A DNA stretch of 64,000 nucleotides from Myripristis murdjan (lineage: Eukaryota > Chordata > Actinopteri > Holocentriformes > Holocentridae), in NCBI RefSeq assembly GCF_902150065.1, contig NC_043983.1, positions 10,533,321 to 10,597,320 on the forward strand, written 5' to 3'. Shown piece after piece: positions 25,701 through 36,912 of the stretch; the first letter of the stretch is position 1, and each line of letters starts with the position of its first letter. The notes beneath the pieces were generated by a model that was not told the DNA's origin, did not search any database, and saw nothing but the letters and a program-made list of their open reading frames with translations. The translations under genes were made by a program, and so were the position numbers.

Positions 25701-28700
25701 ACGCTGGGTCTTGGTAATAAATCAACAGCAGTGCATGAGCAGAAGAGAACGGAAAACCTGGAAAAGCCTGACCTGTCGCTGTCGGAGGATGAGGAGGGTG
25801 CACGTTTTGCTGGGGCAGGTTTGGGTTTCCGTCCCCGAGGCTTTGGTGGGGGCTTCTCTGTGGATGGCAAAGAAAAACACGAGGCACAGAGAACAGGACA
25901 CTGTTGATACCAATGAAGCAACACGCTGGTCATTTTTTGGACATGGGTGACACTCATAAAGTCTTTTAACAAAACGGAGGCCTGACCTTTCTTGCGCGCC
26001 TGAGGGCCTTTGCGTGGAGCCGGCTCTGAGTCTGAGTCCGACTTTGAGCCAGACTGGGATTCTGAACCAGACAGAGCTGGACGCGGCTTCTCATCCTCGG
26101 AGTCACTGTCCGCTGCTTTCTTTTCTGACTGAGACCCCGAATCTGAGTCTGAGTCAGATGAAGCCTTCTGCGACATCCCAGAGAAAAGAGGGAAACAAGA
26201 GGGAGAAAGAGAAAGAAAACTGCTATGACTGACAGTACCAAAACCCTTTTATTGTAAATGTTTTATTGCAAAGTAGTGCAACATTCCACTCTCTTGAACT
26301 AATTGCTCACCTTCTTCTTCCCCCTGCTTCCTGCTTTCTTCCCGCCCCGTCCAACAGATTTCTTCTCTGGGGTGAAGTCCTGTTTTGGAAATCAACAAAA
26401 TGCTATTCACATTGTCAGTCTCAAGTGTACTCGTGCTGCATTTGTAGTCTTTGCGGTGACAGAGCGTGTGTGTGTGTGTGTGTGTGTGTGAGTTTACCTG
26501 GTCACTGTTCTTGCCGGAGTCTGACTCTGAGGGGGAGGGCTCTGGTTCAGAGGGGGATCCACTCTCCTCTCCATCTCTGTCACTGGATGACCCCCGGGCC
26601 TTTTTGGGAGGAGGGGGTCGCTAAAAACAGGGACAAAACCAAGGGATTACATTAAAATATACTTTATCAACTGTACAGTCGGAAATATTTTACAGGCAAT
26701 TTGTACATCATGGGGTACAAAGCTAATTATATCAATTGTTTCAGCCAAGCAAACTGACTGGCCAAAGATACATTCCCATTTTTAGGTCGACACGTCGACT
26801 CTTGATGGAGATAAGATAACTGTTGGTCTTTTTTGCATTTTCCTGCTTTTCATTCTTGTGTATGAATAAAACTTGTCAGTATATATGTATTGGCACACTT
26901 TGTATGAAAGCCAGACTACCCTCAAGGATCTTTTTTTCTTTTAATATGATTATGGGTATTTCAGTGCTGCATCTGGTGCCTACATCCCTGTTGTTCTCAT
27001 GACTGCAGCAAACAATGGCCTCTCATGTATTATTGATAAATTATGCTTCATATTTTTTGGAGACATTTAGATTCATATACAAAACCACTGAAAAAAAAAA
27101 AGTCTGACATTGAAATGAAATTTCGGCACCATTACCTTCGCAGCCGGCGGCTTCCGCTTCACTCCTCCTCCCCTTCCTCTGTCTTCACTTCCGGAATCAG
27201 AATCAACCTCACTCCCCGAGTCGGCTTTACGAGGCACAACAGCTTCTTCATCGTCGTCATCCTCGTCACTGCCTCCTCCTCCTCCTCCTCCTCCTCCGGC
27301 ATTGTTGCCCTCACTGTCAGAAGAGCTTGCTGGCTGCAGAACGAGTCGAGGGAAACACGATTCATGCAGATTTTAACACAGCAGGCCGTTGGCACACCTA
27401 ACGGCAGGTTTGTAGTCCACAAAGTGTGTCAAACAACTCCCTAACCCTGTCTCACACTCGCAAATGCAGCATTTTAGTAAAACACACTTATAACACACTC
27501 TAAAGCAAGGACCATAACTCAGACTACCAACAGCAGAGCCCTACCACAACAAATGATCAATAACAGAAATAAAGACGATTAACAACCAAAGAGCAGCAGC
27601 TAAAACAAAAATAAGTGAATAATACAGTTTGACATCTGAGGAGAAGAGTAACTGATGAGTCTACATCACAGGTATCTTCCAGATTCATTGTAAATTTAAA
27701 ATGATGTACGTTTCCCGAGGATGTGTGAACTTACCACAGGTGGGGCACTGTAGGAGGCATGTGGATTGTTCTGGATCTCCCATAAGCCTTCATTGAATCC
27801 CTTCCTTTTGTTGGGCTTCCCGTAGCGCTCTCTATACTTCTCATAGGCAAAGAGGTCCTTTGGTGCGAGGAATGCACTGTGAGACAGAGCGGGAAGGAAA
27901 ACACGAAACATGAACTACAGTTACTAAGAAAACACCCGATATAATGTTATCCTGAACGTCCATATCGTGGCTAGTTCATAAAGACAAGCAAAGAAGATGT
28001 TTGTTTACGTTACCTCAGGAAGTTTTACACAAAGAATAGTAGGCTGACACCTAGTGAATGAGTCCGTATAATGCATGTGCCATCTTAACTAGATGCTGTG
28101 TGATGCAACATCCAACACATACACACACTCCTCCAAAACATCTGCATATATTAAATATGACCAAACTTTAAAAGAGCACACCATGCAACCATGAATGAAA
28201 GGCCTATAACCGCACTACAAACAGGTTCTGTAATTCCTCTCCTTACACTTACCCCCATCTCCAAGTAGTTACAAGCAAAATCTCAATTTGAACATTTTAT
28301 TCTCTGTATACCATCAATTATCTAGTGTTGTACTCACGTTTCATGTGTCCCAAAGAAGAAAATAGGGATTTTATTCGGAGGTGGTTTCACTGCCCCATCA
28401 GCCACATCTTCAATCTGTAGACAAGCAGACACTCAGGTGAAAACCAATAAGTAAAGAAAGACAAGAAGAGGAAAAAAAAACACTCGAGTTTTGGGGTTTA
28501 TAAACATCAGCTGACACCATGGTTAAGGCTCAAACCATATACAGTATGTACACATTTATAAATGAATTCATAACTTCAAGAATCTAAGTGAAGGAGTCAC
28601 AAAATGTATATGTAGTTACTGGGGTATATCAAACATAGAGAATCTTGCACAGTTAATTCATCTGATGGCTTTAGGATATGGACACTAACTTTGTATCCCA

Positions 28701-29110
28701 GTGATGTTGGGCTGCACGCATATTTTGACTGGAAATCTTAACTTGGCTCCTGACAAAACACGCAAGCCAAACGTCATTTGAAAAGCAGCGTCGCCTCCGC
28801 GGCTGTACGTTTATATGCAGATTAGGCCAAGAGCATCTCATGCGAATCATAATGGTGGGGTCATTTGGGCCTAACGCAAAGTGCAGCCGGTTGCACCGAT
28901 GCAAACGAGCAGCGGCGGGGTAGATAGCCATGTCAGATATTGCAAATGATACACAGAGCTGCTTCTCCAGCGTCCCGTCCGGAGCAGCGAGACGCCCGCC
29001 CACCCCATTCGTCCCTCTGGCTGCTGTTGCTGGCTTACCCTGGCTGGCCAGTGGGGGTACCCCTTCATTTTGGCGAAGACCAAGTCTCCGGGCTGGAAGT
29101 TGTGTGGCAT
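22781..29110 (-). CDS. hdgfl2: HDGF-like protein 2 (PWWP domain and integrase-binding-type domain)
   Basis: Nuclear chromatin reader of the HDGF/LEDGF family. The family's PWWP binds methylated H3K36 nucleosomes and its C-terminal helical domain recruits partners. Coding exons in transcript order: 29039-29110, 28338-28414, 27735-27876, 27136-27333, 26498-26620, 26311-26379, 25987-26167, 25773-25857, 25351-25648, 24807-24940, 24636-24703, 24087-24157, 23841-23942, 23460-23616, 23225-23342, 22781-22880. This gives 664 aa; human is about 671. Residues 1-90 hold the PWWP ([17 protein letters not shown], then [17 protein letters not shown]). The middle is Ser/Asp/Glu- and Lys-rich, with RGRKPKP AT-hook-like repeats and an Arg/Glu coiled coil after RISEW. 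The integrase-binding-type domain is at about 485-570 ([20 protein letters not shown] to [13 protein letters not shown]). HDGFL2 is chosen over PSIP1 because of the ASYSAPP linker and the [20 protein letters not shown] block, which I recall from human HDGFL2. Complete, no breaks. Confidence 0.95.
26466..26490 (-). repeat. CA tract just after an hdgfl2 donor
   Basis: On the transcribed strand, gtaaact is followed from intron position +8 by about 12 CA units, after exon 26498-26620. Confidence 0.95.
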
Positions 29111-29340
29111 CCTCCCGCTCCTCGGTTGCAGCCTTTCGGTGATTCTGTAACTGCGCAGCGTCTCTGTGTCTCCCCTGGTTTGGTGTTTTCAGGTCGACAC
29201 GAAACCTGGAAACGATGAGGTTAGCTTGCAAGCTAACAGTGCAGTAACGTTACCGCGAGATGAGGCAGCGACGTGAACACAGCACCCCTTCCGGTACAGC
29301 GCTGTGTTCAGACTTCAGAATAAAAGCCACCGTGCTCGAC
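29111..29340 (-). promoter_or_regulatory. hdgfl2: hdgfl2 5' UTR and promoter region
   Basis: CpG-rich flank of the hdgfl2 start with an ETS-type cttccgg near 29290. It includes two palindromes: an 18-bp one at 29220-29237 (GTTAGCTTGCAAGCTAAC) and GTAACGTTAC at 29244-29253. Confidence 0.45.
29220..29253. repeat. GTTAGC-type palindromes upstream of hdgfl2
   Basis: A perfect 18-bp palindrome at 29220-29237 followed by GTAACGTTAC at 29244-29253, about 110 bp upstream of the hdgfl2 start codon. Same motif family as in the first introns of ap3d1, fam32a and safb, but on the 5' side here. Confidence 0.65.
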
Positions 29341-29699
29341 ATTGAAAGCCACATCTTCTCCAAAATGAAACGTATGCTATAAGAACGATGATTCTATCTT
29401 TTGACAGTGAACACATTTGCTTCTACGTTCACACAGAACGACACCAATGCATTATTAGATTTTAGGAGTAAAATCCTACAACATACATGGGAATCCTGGA
29501 GGAATCTTAGGAATAAGATAAAAATATAACATGACAACCGCAAACTTTCTATTGAGTAGCTACAGACACATCAGACAGTGGGACAGTGGAGCTGGTTTAT
29601 ATTATGAAAACAAACAAACAAAACAGTCTTTATCAACACAAATTGGTTTCCAGGGTGTAGGACTTTAAGGAGGTTCCGAGAGTAAATGAAATTATCAGA

Positions 29700-30120
29700 A
29701 TAGGAATCAAATCAGAAATATTTTATTGATCCCCGGGGAGAAACTGGGTCAGTTGCATTTGCTCAAATTCTCAAGAGAGGAATTAAATTATGAGAAACAG
29801 AAAAAGAAATAAGAAATATAAAAATATGTGCTTTAGCAATTTGTAAAAACAAAAATGTGCATTAACTATAAATATGTGGATTAATCCTACTTGTGCATTA
29901 ATCTTAAGTAAGTGCATTATGTCTAAATATGAATATGTCAAAATATTACAGCATTAAATACAGAAATAAGAAACTGAGCATGTGTTTTTTTTTTTTTTTA
30001 AATTACCTATATACACAGAGATAGTGCACTGTTGAATTGACATCAAGCCCTACAGATATAAATTAAATTATAAAATTAGAATTAAATTCTGTGCAGTCTT
30101 GACAAAGCTTCCTGGTCATG
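29700..30120 (-). mobile_element. LINE-like 3' region, minus strand
   Basis: Minus-strand ctccccggggatcaataaaa followed by tatttctgatttgatt matches the common teleost LINE tail (gatcaataaagtatttctgatt). To its right is AT-rich sequence with repeated tgtgcatta and aaatatg units, as in the 3' UTR of such elements. No reverse transcriptase frame remains. Lies upstream of hdgfl2. Confidence 0.45.
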
Positions 30121-30389
30121 TGAGGGAGTCAGGCTCGGGACTCCTGTCATCTCTCTGATGACACAAAATTAGACCTATAAAATTAATACACAATCCTCTG
30201 CCAAACTGAACAAACCTACACAGATGCAGATGGTAACAGTGTAAGTGGTGGCTTGTAGACAGTCAAAGCATGCGTCAGTATCATCACAGCTGAAATGTCT
30301 TTAAACAAACCTCTGAACGTCCATCTGCTCCAGTGAGGCAGCCTGTCTGTCAGTCAGCACACACCATACACGTCGCTGGAGCTTGGGCT

Positions 30390-30570
30390 TTTATTTTGAA
30401 GACAAATTAAACTCGTGCGGCGCTCCAGAGGACTTCATTAGGCCCGATAAGGCAGGCAGCTCAAATGGACAGCTTCCGCTAGTTGCAATTACCAGAGCGG
30501 AAGTCCCGCCTCCCCTGCCTCTCCATTGGCCTGTAGCGCCGTCAGTCTGCTGCTCTGACCAGTGAAAACT
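30390..30570. promoter_or_regulatory. Orphan promoter-like CpG island
   Basis: CpG-rich block with CGGAAGT (30498-30504), adjoining GC-box-like CCCGCCTCCCC (30505-30515), a second ETS-type cttccg near 30474 and an ATTGG (inverted CCAAT) at 30535-30539. It lies between the fam32a 3' end and hdgfl2, 1.3 kb before the hdgfl2 start, and no coding exon follows it. It may be an alternative upstream hdgfl2 promoter or start a non-coding RNA. Confidence 0.4.
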
Positions 30571-30938
30571 CACACTGTGGAAACTACAGCAGCGGACCTG
30601 GCGGTGTGTTTAGAGCTGTTTAACAACTACATGGCTGTAGTTTGTGTTTTTTTCCAGTCTGATGAAATGTTTGTATCAGGATTAAAAAGGGAACACACTC
30701 TGGCTTCTGACAGCTGTTTCTCCATAATTAATGCACAATATAGACAGACACACCTGATAACTTCATGTAATAGAAGCTTCTGCTATATTTTGTGTAAGAG
30801 AAGATGTGAGAGAAAACAGGTGTAAGAGAAGTAAAAGACATGCATTTAATCAGATCCTTGATTACATTTACATCACAAACTGAACAATAACTTTAAACTA
30901 TCAAATGGCAAAGATTCGTTTCAAAAAACATGACAGGT

Positions 30939-30944
30939 TTTAAT
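30939..30944 (-). terminator. fam32a: fam32a candidate polyadenylation signal
   Basis: ATTAAA on the minus strand 50 bp after the stop; another ATTAAA at 30845-30850. No AATAAA is closer. Confidence 0.4.
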
Positions 30945-30993
30945 GAAATAGTAAACATAAAATAAAACAATAGTGAACATCTGTTCCTCCTCT

Positions 30994-33493
30994 TCATTTG
31001 GTCCAGCTGACCTTGGGAATATCATAATGCTCTGTAAGGGTGTCCAGGTGCCGATTGAAGTCCTAAAGGCAAAAAATAAAAAGAAACAAATTGACAATAT
31101 AGCACTGATAAAGCTAAAAACACATAAAATGCATATTGACTGAATAGGCCTTGCAACATATATATACACATGAATGTTTCATATTCTGAGGAAACTAAAG
31201 CAACCATTAAGAGATCTACTGTTTCATGAGTTTGAATTAACAATACTGGACTAAATGCTGCTATTTACATATGCCATTAAGTGAGCCTGATGTGACATAA
31301 CTTACTTCAACTCTGCGTTTGTGTGTCTTCGATGCTTTGTTCAAAATCCTCTCCATTTGCTGTAGGGAGAGAAAGACAGGGAGGGCAAATGACAAACTGT
31401 GAGTAACAACACTGCCATGAAGTTTGCAATTTGAACCAGTCCACCTAATGTTTTTTTTTCTTGTCGTCACTGCCAGTCTAAAGTTGGTCATGATGGGAAC
31501 GCTCTGCTCCACTCAGTAGGCTAGGTCAATTTGTTATGTCTTTCCAATGTGCTATTTTTGCATCTTATGCCTCGTTTGATTTGCCTGTTTTATTTTGTTG
31601 TATTCTCTATTGCAGCCTACTGCTTTGTAACTGATTGTTTACTAGTGGTAGTATACATTATATGTGAGTCTGTCCATGAGAGCAGCTAAACCTCTGGGCT
31701 TGTAGAAATTAAAAATTGTTAGTGGGTTAATTTTTTTTCTTAATTATTTAACTCAATCAGCTGAACAACCATGTAATAATGATAATAAGCTTTTACTTTG
31801 CTCTGCCACCTATCTCCCACCAGCTTCAGCTCCTCTGTAAACAGTGAAAACATTCCCCAGTACTTCAAAACAGGGTTAGAACAAACAATCTTCTAGGAAA
31901 TATGGACGATTTTGATTGCTTTTGGTGTAAATACTCCTTTTCTGGGATCTTTTTCACTATCCTTCTCATAACGTGACTGTGATTTTTCTCACTATGGAGG
32001 CTGACTGGTTTGCTGCACTCCTCTCAGCACTGTCTGGGCATTACTGCAGGCTGTGGCAGAGGAAAACACTCTCACACTAGCTAGTATGGTGTTGTAGTTA
32101 AATGTTGATTTCAGTGCCTGTTAGTTGAGATCACAGTACAGGAGCAATTTGTGGCGCTCACTCTATTTTTGTTCTTTACAGCCGAGTATCTAATCTGCCT
32201 GTGGTACTGTGAAGGCCTCAAATAGCTGACCTGGCGCTGTCACTTTAATAATAATGAAAAGCAACTTCACCCTCTTCTCCTGCATCTTGTCAAAAGCCAT
32301 TTGCGCCGGGGTCCTTTTGTCAGTGTAGCCTTTCTTGGTTGTCTCCTCCTCATCGTTTTGACTGGTCATCACTTGTTGCTCCAGACGATGCTTTCTCTCT
32401 TTGTCCTTCTTTTTCTTCCTGGAACAGAAAATACTGCCAGTTACAGCTCAGTGGCTTATCAAGCTATCCAACCCCACAAAGAAAGAAAGAAAAAAAAAAT
32501 CAAGGAATTCACTACTTGATGGATCTTTTTTTCAGTCTTTGTCTAGGCCATTGTTTTATTTTTATATGATTTTTCATTTTTGTTTTCAGATCAGTGTAGT
32601 TTAAGTCAGTTTCCAGAGTGGGTTTGCTCATTTCAGTTTAGTTTTATTGTCTAAAATGGTTAGTTTTAGTTTTTATTATTTTCGGTATTTGTTTTTGTTT
32701 TGTCTTTATGATAATATGGGGAGTATTTGTCAGAGGCACGATTTAACAAGTTTAGTGAGGGCAGCTGACTCCCAGTCAGTCTCAGTAATAAACATCAGCA
32801 CCAATACCTCCACATTTGGGGTTGACACATTTGACCAAACTGGCAAAGACTACAACTCAAGTCATTTTATGCATATTTTTATTTGTTTTATTATTATTAT
32901 AGATATTATAGTTATTTTCGTAAGCACACAACATCGTTTCAGTTAGTGTTCGTGTTTTTTTCTAAAGTCGAGTTTTTACTTTTATTTCAGTTAACTAAAA
33001 TGTTTTGTTCCACCACGTTTTACTTGTCAGTTTAGTGTTAGTAATCTATAATAGTCTTGTGTCCAGGTAACGCTGATGTCGGGCCATAACGTCAGCTGTT
33101 AGCATATCCGTATTTTGAATTCACAATATTAAGCTTTTAAGGAGAGTTTTGTTCTAAAACTCTGACCAAAAATACCTCCAATCCCTCACTCACACATTAG
33201 GTAACACTACAGGAGTAACACATAAGCAGAGCTCGTTGTTCTCGGGGGGCTTCAAAATGTTGATCGCTAACAAAAGTGTTGCTCAACCAAACAGGCTAAC
33301 GTTAGCTTAGCCCTCCGCCCCGACGCTTTTGTACGCTACGACGGCCTGACAAAGTCATTTTTATACTGACACAACAAGCTGTCTTGTTTTACAAATGTTA
33401 CCATGTGCCAAAAACTTACTTCTTCCCGGCGGACACTGTTCCCAGGCCTTTGAGTTTGAGGGAACTCCTCTGGGCCGCGTCGTACGCTGACAT
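30994..33493 (-). CDS. fam32a: FAM32A-like protein
   Basis: Small, very basic nuclear protein. In human, FAM32A is found in the catalytic spliceosome near the 5' splice site and was also described as OTAG-12. Coding exons: 33420-33493, 32271-32418, 31306-31359, 30994-31062, giving 114 aa (human 112). It starts MSAYDAAQRSSLKLKGLG and has a Lys-rich stretch at about 24-32. The conserved core is DKRTPAQMAFDKMQEKR, then QMERILNKASKTHKRRVE. It ends DFNRHLDTLTEHYDIPKVSW plus TK, almost identical to the remembered human end; in the human structure this C-terminal tail reaches toward the splice site. An upstream in-frame ATG at 33646 exists, but the family begins at this MSAY/MEAY. Divergent from mrpl54, with 895 bp between the two ATGs. 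Confidence 0.96.
32560..33062. repeat. T-rich interspersed repeat in fam32a intron 1
   Basis: Runs of tttagttttagtttttatt at the left and ttttatttcagttaactaaa at the right flank a less biased centre. This style is common in teleost non-autonomous DNA elements. The boundaries are approximate and the family is not identified. Confidence 0.35.
33295..33306. repeat. GCTAACGTTAGC in fam32a intron 1
   Basis: Exact 12-bp palindrome 114 bp past the exon 1 donor of fam32a (exon end 33420). A looser GTTAGC/TAACG cluster lies nearby at 33068-33106 and gctaac at 33266. Confidence 0.75.
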
Positions 33494-33612
33494 CTTGGAG
33501 CCGCTGGACTGGAGACGATGCAGCTTCTTCTTCTCTTTTGTTTTGGTGGAGACTGACAGTACGGCCAGTGCTGCCACCTGCCGGACGCAAGGGGTCATTG
33601 GCCTGTATTTGA

Positions 33613-34155
33613 TACTTGGACATAGAAACTCTCGTGGAAGACACATAAACTGTGCATCATAATATCAACGTCAATAAATAAATGAGGTATTGGGTTTATG
33701 GACAAAATACATACAGAAACATATCATTGTTTTAAGTGATAAGAAAAAATAATTTGGAAATAATTCATACACCAAGCAAAGGGAGGCTTACTATTCCTGC
33801 ACTTAACACAATAAATATGATATTTACCCATAAGAAGGATCATATGTTATAAAAAAACAAACAAACAAACAAACAAACAAACAAACTGATGAATTCATGT
33901 TATCTCCGGGCATGAGAAAATCATAAATCATGTGTGGTTATGTTTCTTCTGTCAAGTTTTGAAATGTGCAAGGGCCCACTTCAAATATGAATCTTTTTAA
34001 GGAATTTAACATATTTTTTCAAGGAAATTTTAAGGTAAACCATATGAAATTATTTGGATTGGAATGGATTTTAAAACAGCACTGACAAATTTGATATTAG
34101 GTTTATTATCATTTAAGTTACAATCAGTAATCAATTTTGGCAGCAATTGACATCC
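33613..34155 (+). repeat. Dispersed repeat, copy 1 (upstream of mrpl54)
   Basis: Shares many blocks with 46318-47168 in the same orientation, for example aatatcaacg, tttaagtgataag, accaagcaaag, aagaaggatcat, tttttaaggaatt and tttattatcattta. I estimate 65-80% identity in the blocks, with indels between. Family not recognised and no coding capacity. It fills most of the fam32a-mrpl54 gap. Confidence 0.75.
33851..33885. repeat. (AAAC)n microsatellite
   Basis: About eight AAAC units inside copy 1 of the dispersed repeat. Confidence 0.9.
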
Positions 34156-34388
34156 ATGTCACTCTTTCACTTTAAAGAAATGTCTCACCAAAAATATAGA
34201 AAGTGTGTTTCAACTTCAACGAGACATATTTAACCTCATTTGTTCGTGTAATGCGTCTTCCTCACCAGCGAGGGGCAGTTCAGATAACGCCGCGCCAATA
34301 ACCAAGAGGAACTCGGAAGCAACAAAACAGACTGAATGTCAAAGCGTCGCATGGTGGCATGTTTGGTTAGATAACCCTTGAAATAAAC

Positions 34389-36214
34389 ATGTCGGGACAC
34401 AGTTTATTCAGAATATTCTCGTTAACGAAATGCCTCACAGCCAACACTAACACGATGCTTTGCAGGAGCGACATTTTACTGAGAACTCCGGCCTGCGGTT
34501 ACGCCAAGAAAGTTAGTAAGTGAAGGACATCGGTACCAGTCTGCCCATGTTACAGGGGTGTGGAGAAATATTGACACCTTTTAAGCTATTTCTCATGCTT
34601 AGCTTGGGTTATTAGTGGTGGATATGAACCATTATGGTCTCGAAATATATAAATAAGCTTCGTTAAGTGTGTTATTATCCTCTGTTGGAATGTAACACAG
34701 CTTTTTATCCCACAAATCACCACCAGCTGCACTGAATTGTGTACTTGCCATTATATTTTATGCTTTACTAGATCAATACCTAACACTGCCACAATTAATC
34801 CCCTTCTCTCGTGTCTGCTAGTGGCCAAAGGGAAAGGTAAAGGCATGGTTAAGGAGGAGTTTAAAGGGCCAGAGGTGTGTAAGGACCCTGTGAGGCTCAC
34901 AAGCCACGCTGTGGGGCTCAACACCCTCAAGCAAGGAGAAGACCCCAAACTGAAGCCTGCTGAGGAATACCCACAGTGGTAAGCACACACATTTCTGATA
35001 TTTGTGCCACTTTTCTCTCATTTTCTTCTCTCCTTGTCACATTGGATAATAAACTGCCCTCCTGCACGTGCACATCAATTCATTATCTGGATTTTACAAA
35101 TAGCTGCATCTGGAGACAACATGACGCCTGCCGTTTCAGTGTTTAAATAACTGCATTGATTCCAGTTGGTGAAGAAGAAAGAAGAAGTTTTTTGTCGTTG
35201 GCTCTTGCTTCCTTACATAGCGCTCATGTGTCATACATGCAAATTCATCTGTTGATCCGTTGAAACAAACAGTTCTGTGGTCTCTCTGCTCATTACTGTT
35301 TGTTTTCACTGTTTTTCATATTCACACAGTTACATTCATACCTGCGAGCCAACCAGGACAACTGCAGTTTTAATGTTGGCCCCTCGCCAGTGCCTTGCTC
35401 AGGGGCCCCTCAATAGTAATTGTTAAATTGAAAAGTGCACACTAAGACAAGTAAACTCTTTGAATAAAACAGCTATTGACAATATTACATTTCTGGGTCG
35501 ATTTTGATAATTGTATTGGTTGGTGTATTTTCCTTGGATTCAAAGAGTAGCCGCTTTTTTATGGAGCCAGCATTTCATACCAGCACTCACACAAGAAAAA
35601 AAATACATTGCAGAAGAGATGCAATTAACAATAGTGACACAGACCATAATGCGATAGATAGATAGATAGATAGATACTTTATTCATCCCGAAGGAAATTT
35701 GCAGAATGCACCATAAAGGGTTTTTAATAGAAAAGGGTTCGACATTTACTTTTTCTCAGCTGAGAAAACTGGCTGCCTTACTCACTATGCTGTCACTTTT
35801 GCTCTCTCCATCAACATTTACCGAGTGCAGTTAGTTCAGGGGCAGTATTGAGGTATTCAAATGGAATTCTGGGAAATGTAGGAAAACATGTGATTGACAG
35901 ATTGACATGTGTAAGATTATCAGACGGTGTATTTTTCTTTGTTCAAAAGAAGGAATGTAAACATTTCTTCAGTGCAGGAATTCCAACCTTGGTGTATTTT
36001 TGTTGACACACATCCTTCTCTACTCTCCCTGAATAATGTCTGTACTTTATCTGATCCCTCTCCCCTGTGCCCTTCACCCAGGCTTTTCCTGATGAACCTG
36101 GGAAAGCCCAAAAACCTGCAGGAGCTGGAGCCGGACAGCTGGGAATACTGGAAACGCCTGAGGAAGGAAAACATATGGCGCTTCAACAGATTACATAAAG
36201 GAAAGAAACTCTAG
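34389..36214 (+). CDS. mrpl54: Mitochondrial large ribosomal subunit protein mL54
   Basis: Component of the 39S mitoribosomal subunit, working in the mitochondrial matrix. Exons 34389-34515, 34822-34978 and 36082-36214 give 138 aa, the same length as human MRPL54. Residues 1-40 ([20 protein letters not shown]...) are basic and hydroxylated with few acids, as in a mitochondrial presequence. The mature part has [20 protein letters not shown], then [14 protein letters not shown], and the diagnostic C-terminal block [19 protein letters not shown]. The second junction splits the Trp codon before [12 protein letters not shown]. Intron 2 (1.1 kb) carries SINE- and LINE-like remnants. Confidence 0.96.
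35350..35425 (-). mobile_element. SINE/LINE fragment, minus strand, in mrpl54 intron 2
   Basis: Contains agtgccttgctcaggggccc, the inverse of the gagcaaggcact block common in teleost short elements. Only a fragment. Confidence 0.35.
35645..35735 (-). mobile_element. 3' tail of a LINE-like element with GATA microsatellite
   Basis: On the minus strand it reads aaatttccttcgggatgaat, then aaagtatctatctatc. This is the usual 3' end of a teleost non-LTR element running into an (ATCT)n tail; the tail is 35653-35675. The body is truncated. In mrpl54 intron 2. Confidence 0.5.
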
Positions 36215-36561
36215 GCTCTCTCTCTCTCAGCTGGACCTGCAGAGCTGTGTTTAGACTCCACGGACTAAATCATCAGACTCGGTGGACTTTCCTAACCTGC
36301 CTCAACCAAATGAAACACCATTAAACCGACTACTACACAAACATTGTACATTGTCAAACATAAAACAGTGAACATGTGGTAACAGTCGTTGCAAGATGAG
36401 CCTGATCGATGACTGATCAATCTGTGTATTGGATGTGATCGTTGTTGCTAAGACAATTTGATGTGGTGCTCATGTGTTATGCCTCAGTTTTACAGGGAAA
36501 AAAAATGACAAAGCAGTTTGTATAGTTGCAGAAAAGCCATTCCCATCCGTGTGTTATCATA

Positions 36562-36577
36562 AATAAAAACGAATAAA
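36562..36577 (+). terminator. mrpl54: mrpl54 polyadenylation signals
   Basis: Two AATAAA hexamers (36562-36567 and 36572-36577), about 350 bp after the stop codon and followed by a GT-rich stretch (ttgtgtttt). Confidence 0.75.
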
Positions 36578-36730
36578 AAACCTCCAAACGTTGACTCTTG
36601 TGTTTTTAAGGGCTCAAATGAGAGTCTCTTCACAGAATGGATGTATTTTCCAGCTCTCACAGATGAACGGTGTAATTCTCTGAGCGCTTGACAGGTGACA
36701 GCCACACGCCACGGTGGCAGGCAGCGCTCC

Positions 36731-36778
36731 ATGCAAATGATCAGCCCTACCGGGGACGGCAGAAATGAGGAACCGAAA
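36731..36778 (+). promoter_or_regulatory. Octamer and ETS-IRF composite motifs upstream of the paracaspase
   Basis: ATGCAAAT, the exact Oct octamer, is at 36731-36738. GGAACCGAAA, an exact GGAANNGAAA Ets-IRF composite element, is at 36769-36778. Both lie 135-180 bp before the putative exon 1 donor. Such motifs are typical of lymphoid and myeloid promoters, fitting an NF-kB signalling gene. Short motifs occur by chance, so this is suggestive only. Confidence 0.35.
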
Positions 36779-36779
36779 T

Positions 36780-36912
36780 GAGAAGCAAAATGTAACACGG
36801 GCAGATCGGAGGAGATCACGTAGTCGCCAAAGTTCACGGCACTTGTCAGCGATTCATTCTTTACCACTGGAATATAATCATCGCTCCGTGTGACATCTCA
36901 AAGCACAAGTCG
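36780..36912 (+). other. Probable non-coding first exon (end) of the paracaspase gene
   Basis: A strong 5' splice site, AGTCG|gtaagtttt, ends at 36912. A good acceptor (gtcccgtcccag) ends at 37419, so exon 2 would run 37420-37614 with 58 nt of 5' UTR before the ATG at 37478. The exon's left end is a guess, as no TATA box or other start signal is obvious. Confidence 0.45.

Larger units (their letters stand above)
33494..34388. promoter_or_regulatory. Divergent fam32a/mrpl54 intergenic region
   Basis: 895 bp between two divergent start codons. The fam32a side (33494-33600) is CpG-containing 5' UTR. The middle is filled by copy 1 of a dispersed repeat (33613-34155) and an AAAC microsatellite. 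The mrpl54 side (34260-34388) has a CCAAT box at 34295-34299 and ETS-like cggaag near 34313. Because the repeat separates them, two independent promoters are more likely than one shared core. Confidence 0.5.

Noticed and set aside
25682-26176. 164-codon frame read as a single hdgfl2 exon
   Set aside because: It reads through a clear donor at 25986 and the intron to the next exon at 25857.
33494-33646. Upstream in-frame start extending fam32a by about 51 residues
   Set aside because: The family starts at the downstream Met and the extension has no similarity to it; it is most likely 5' UTR.
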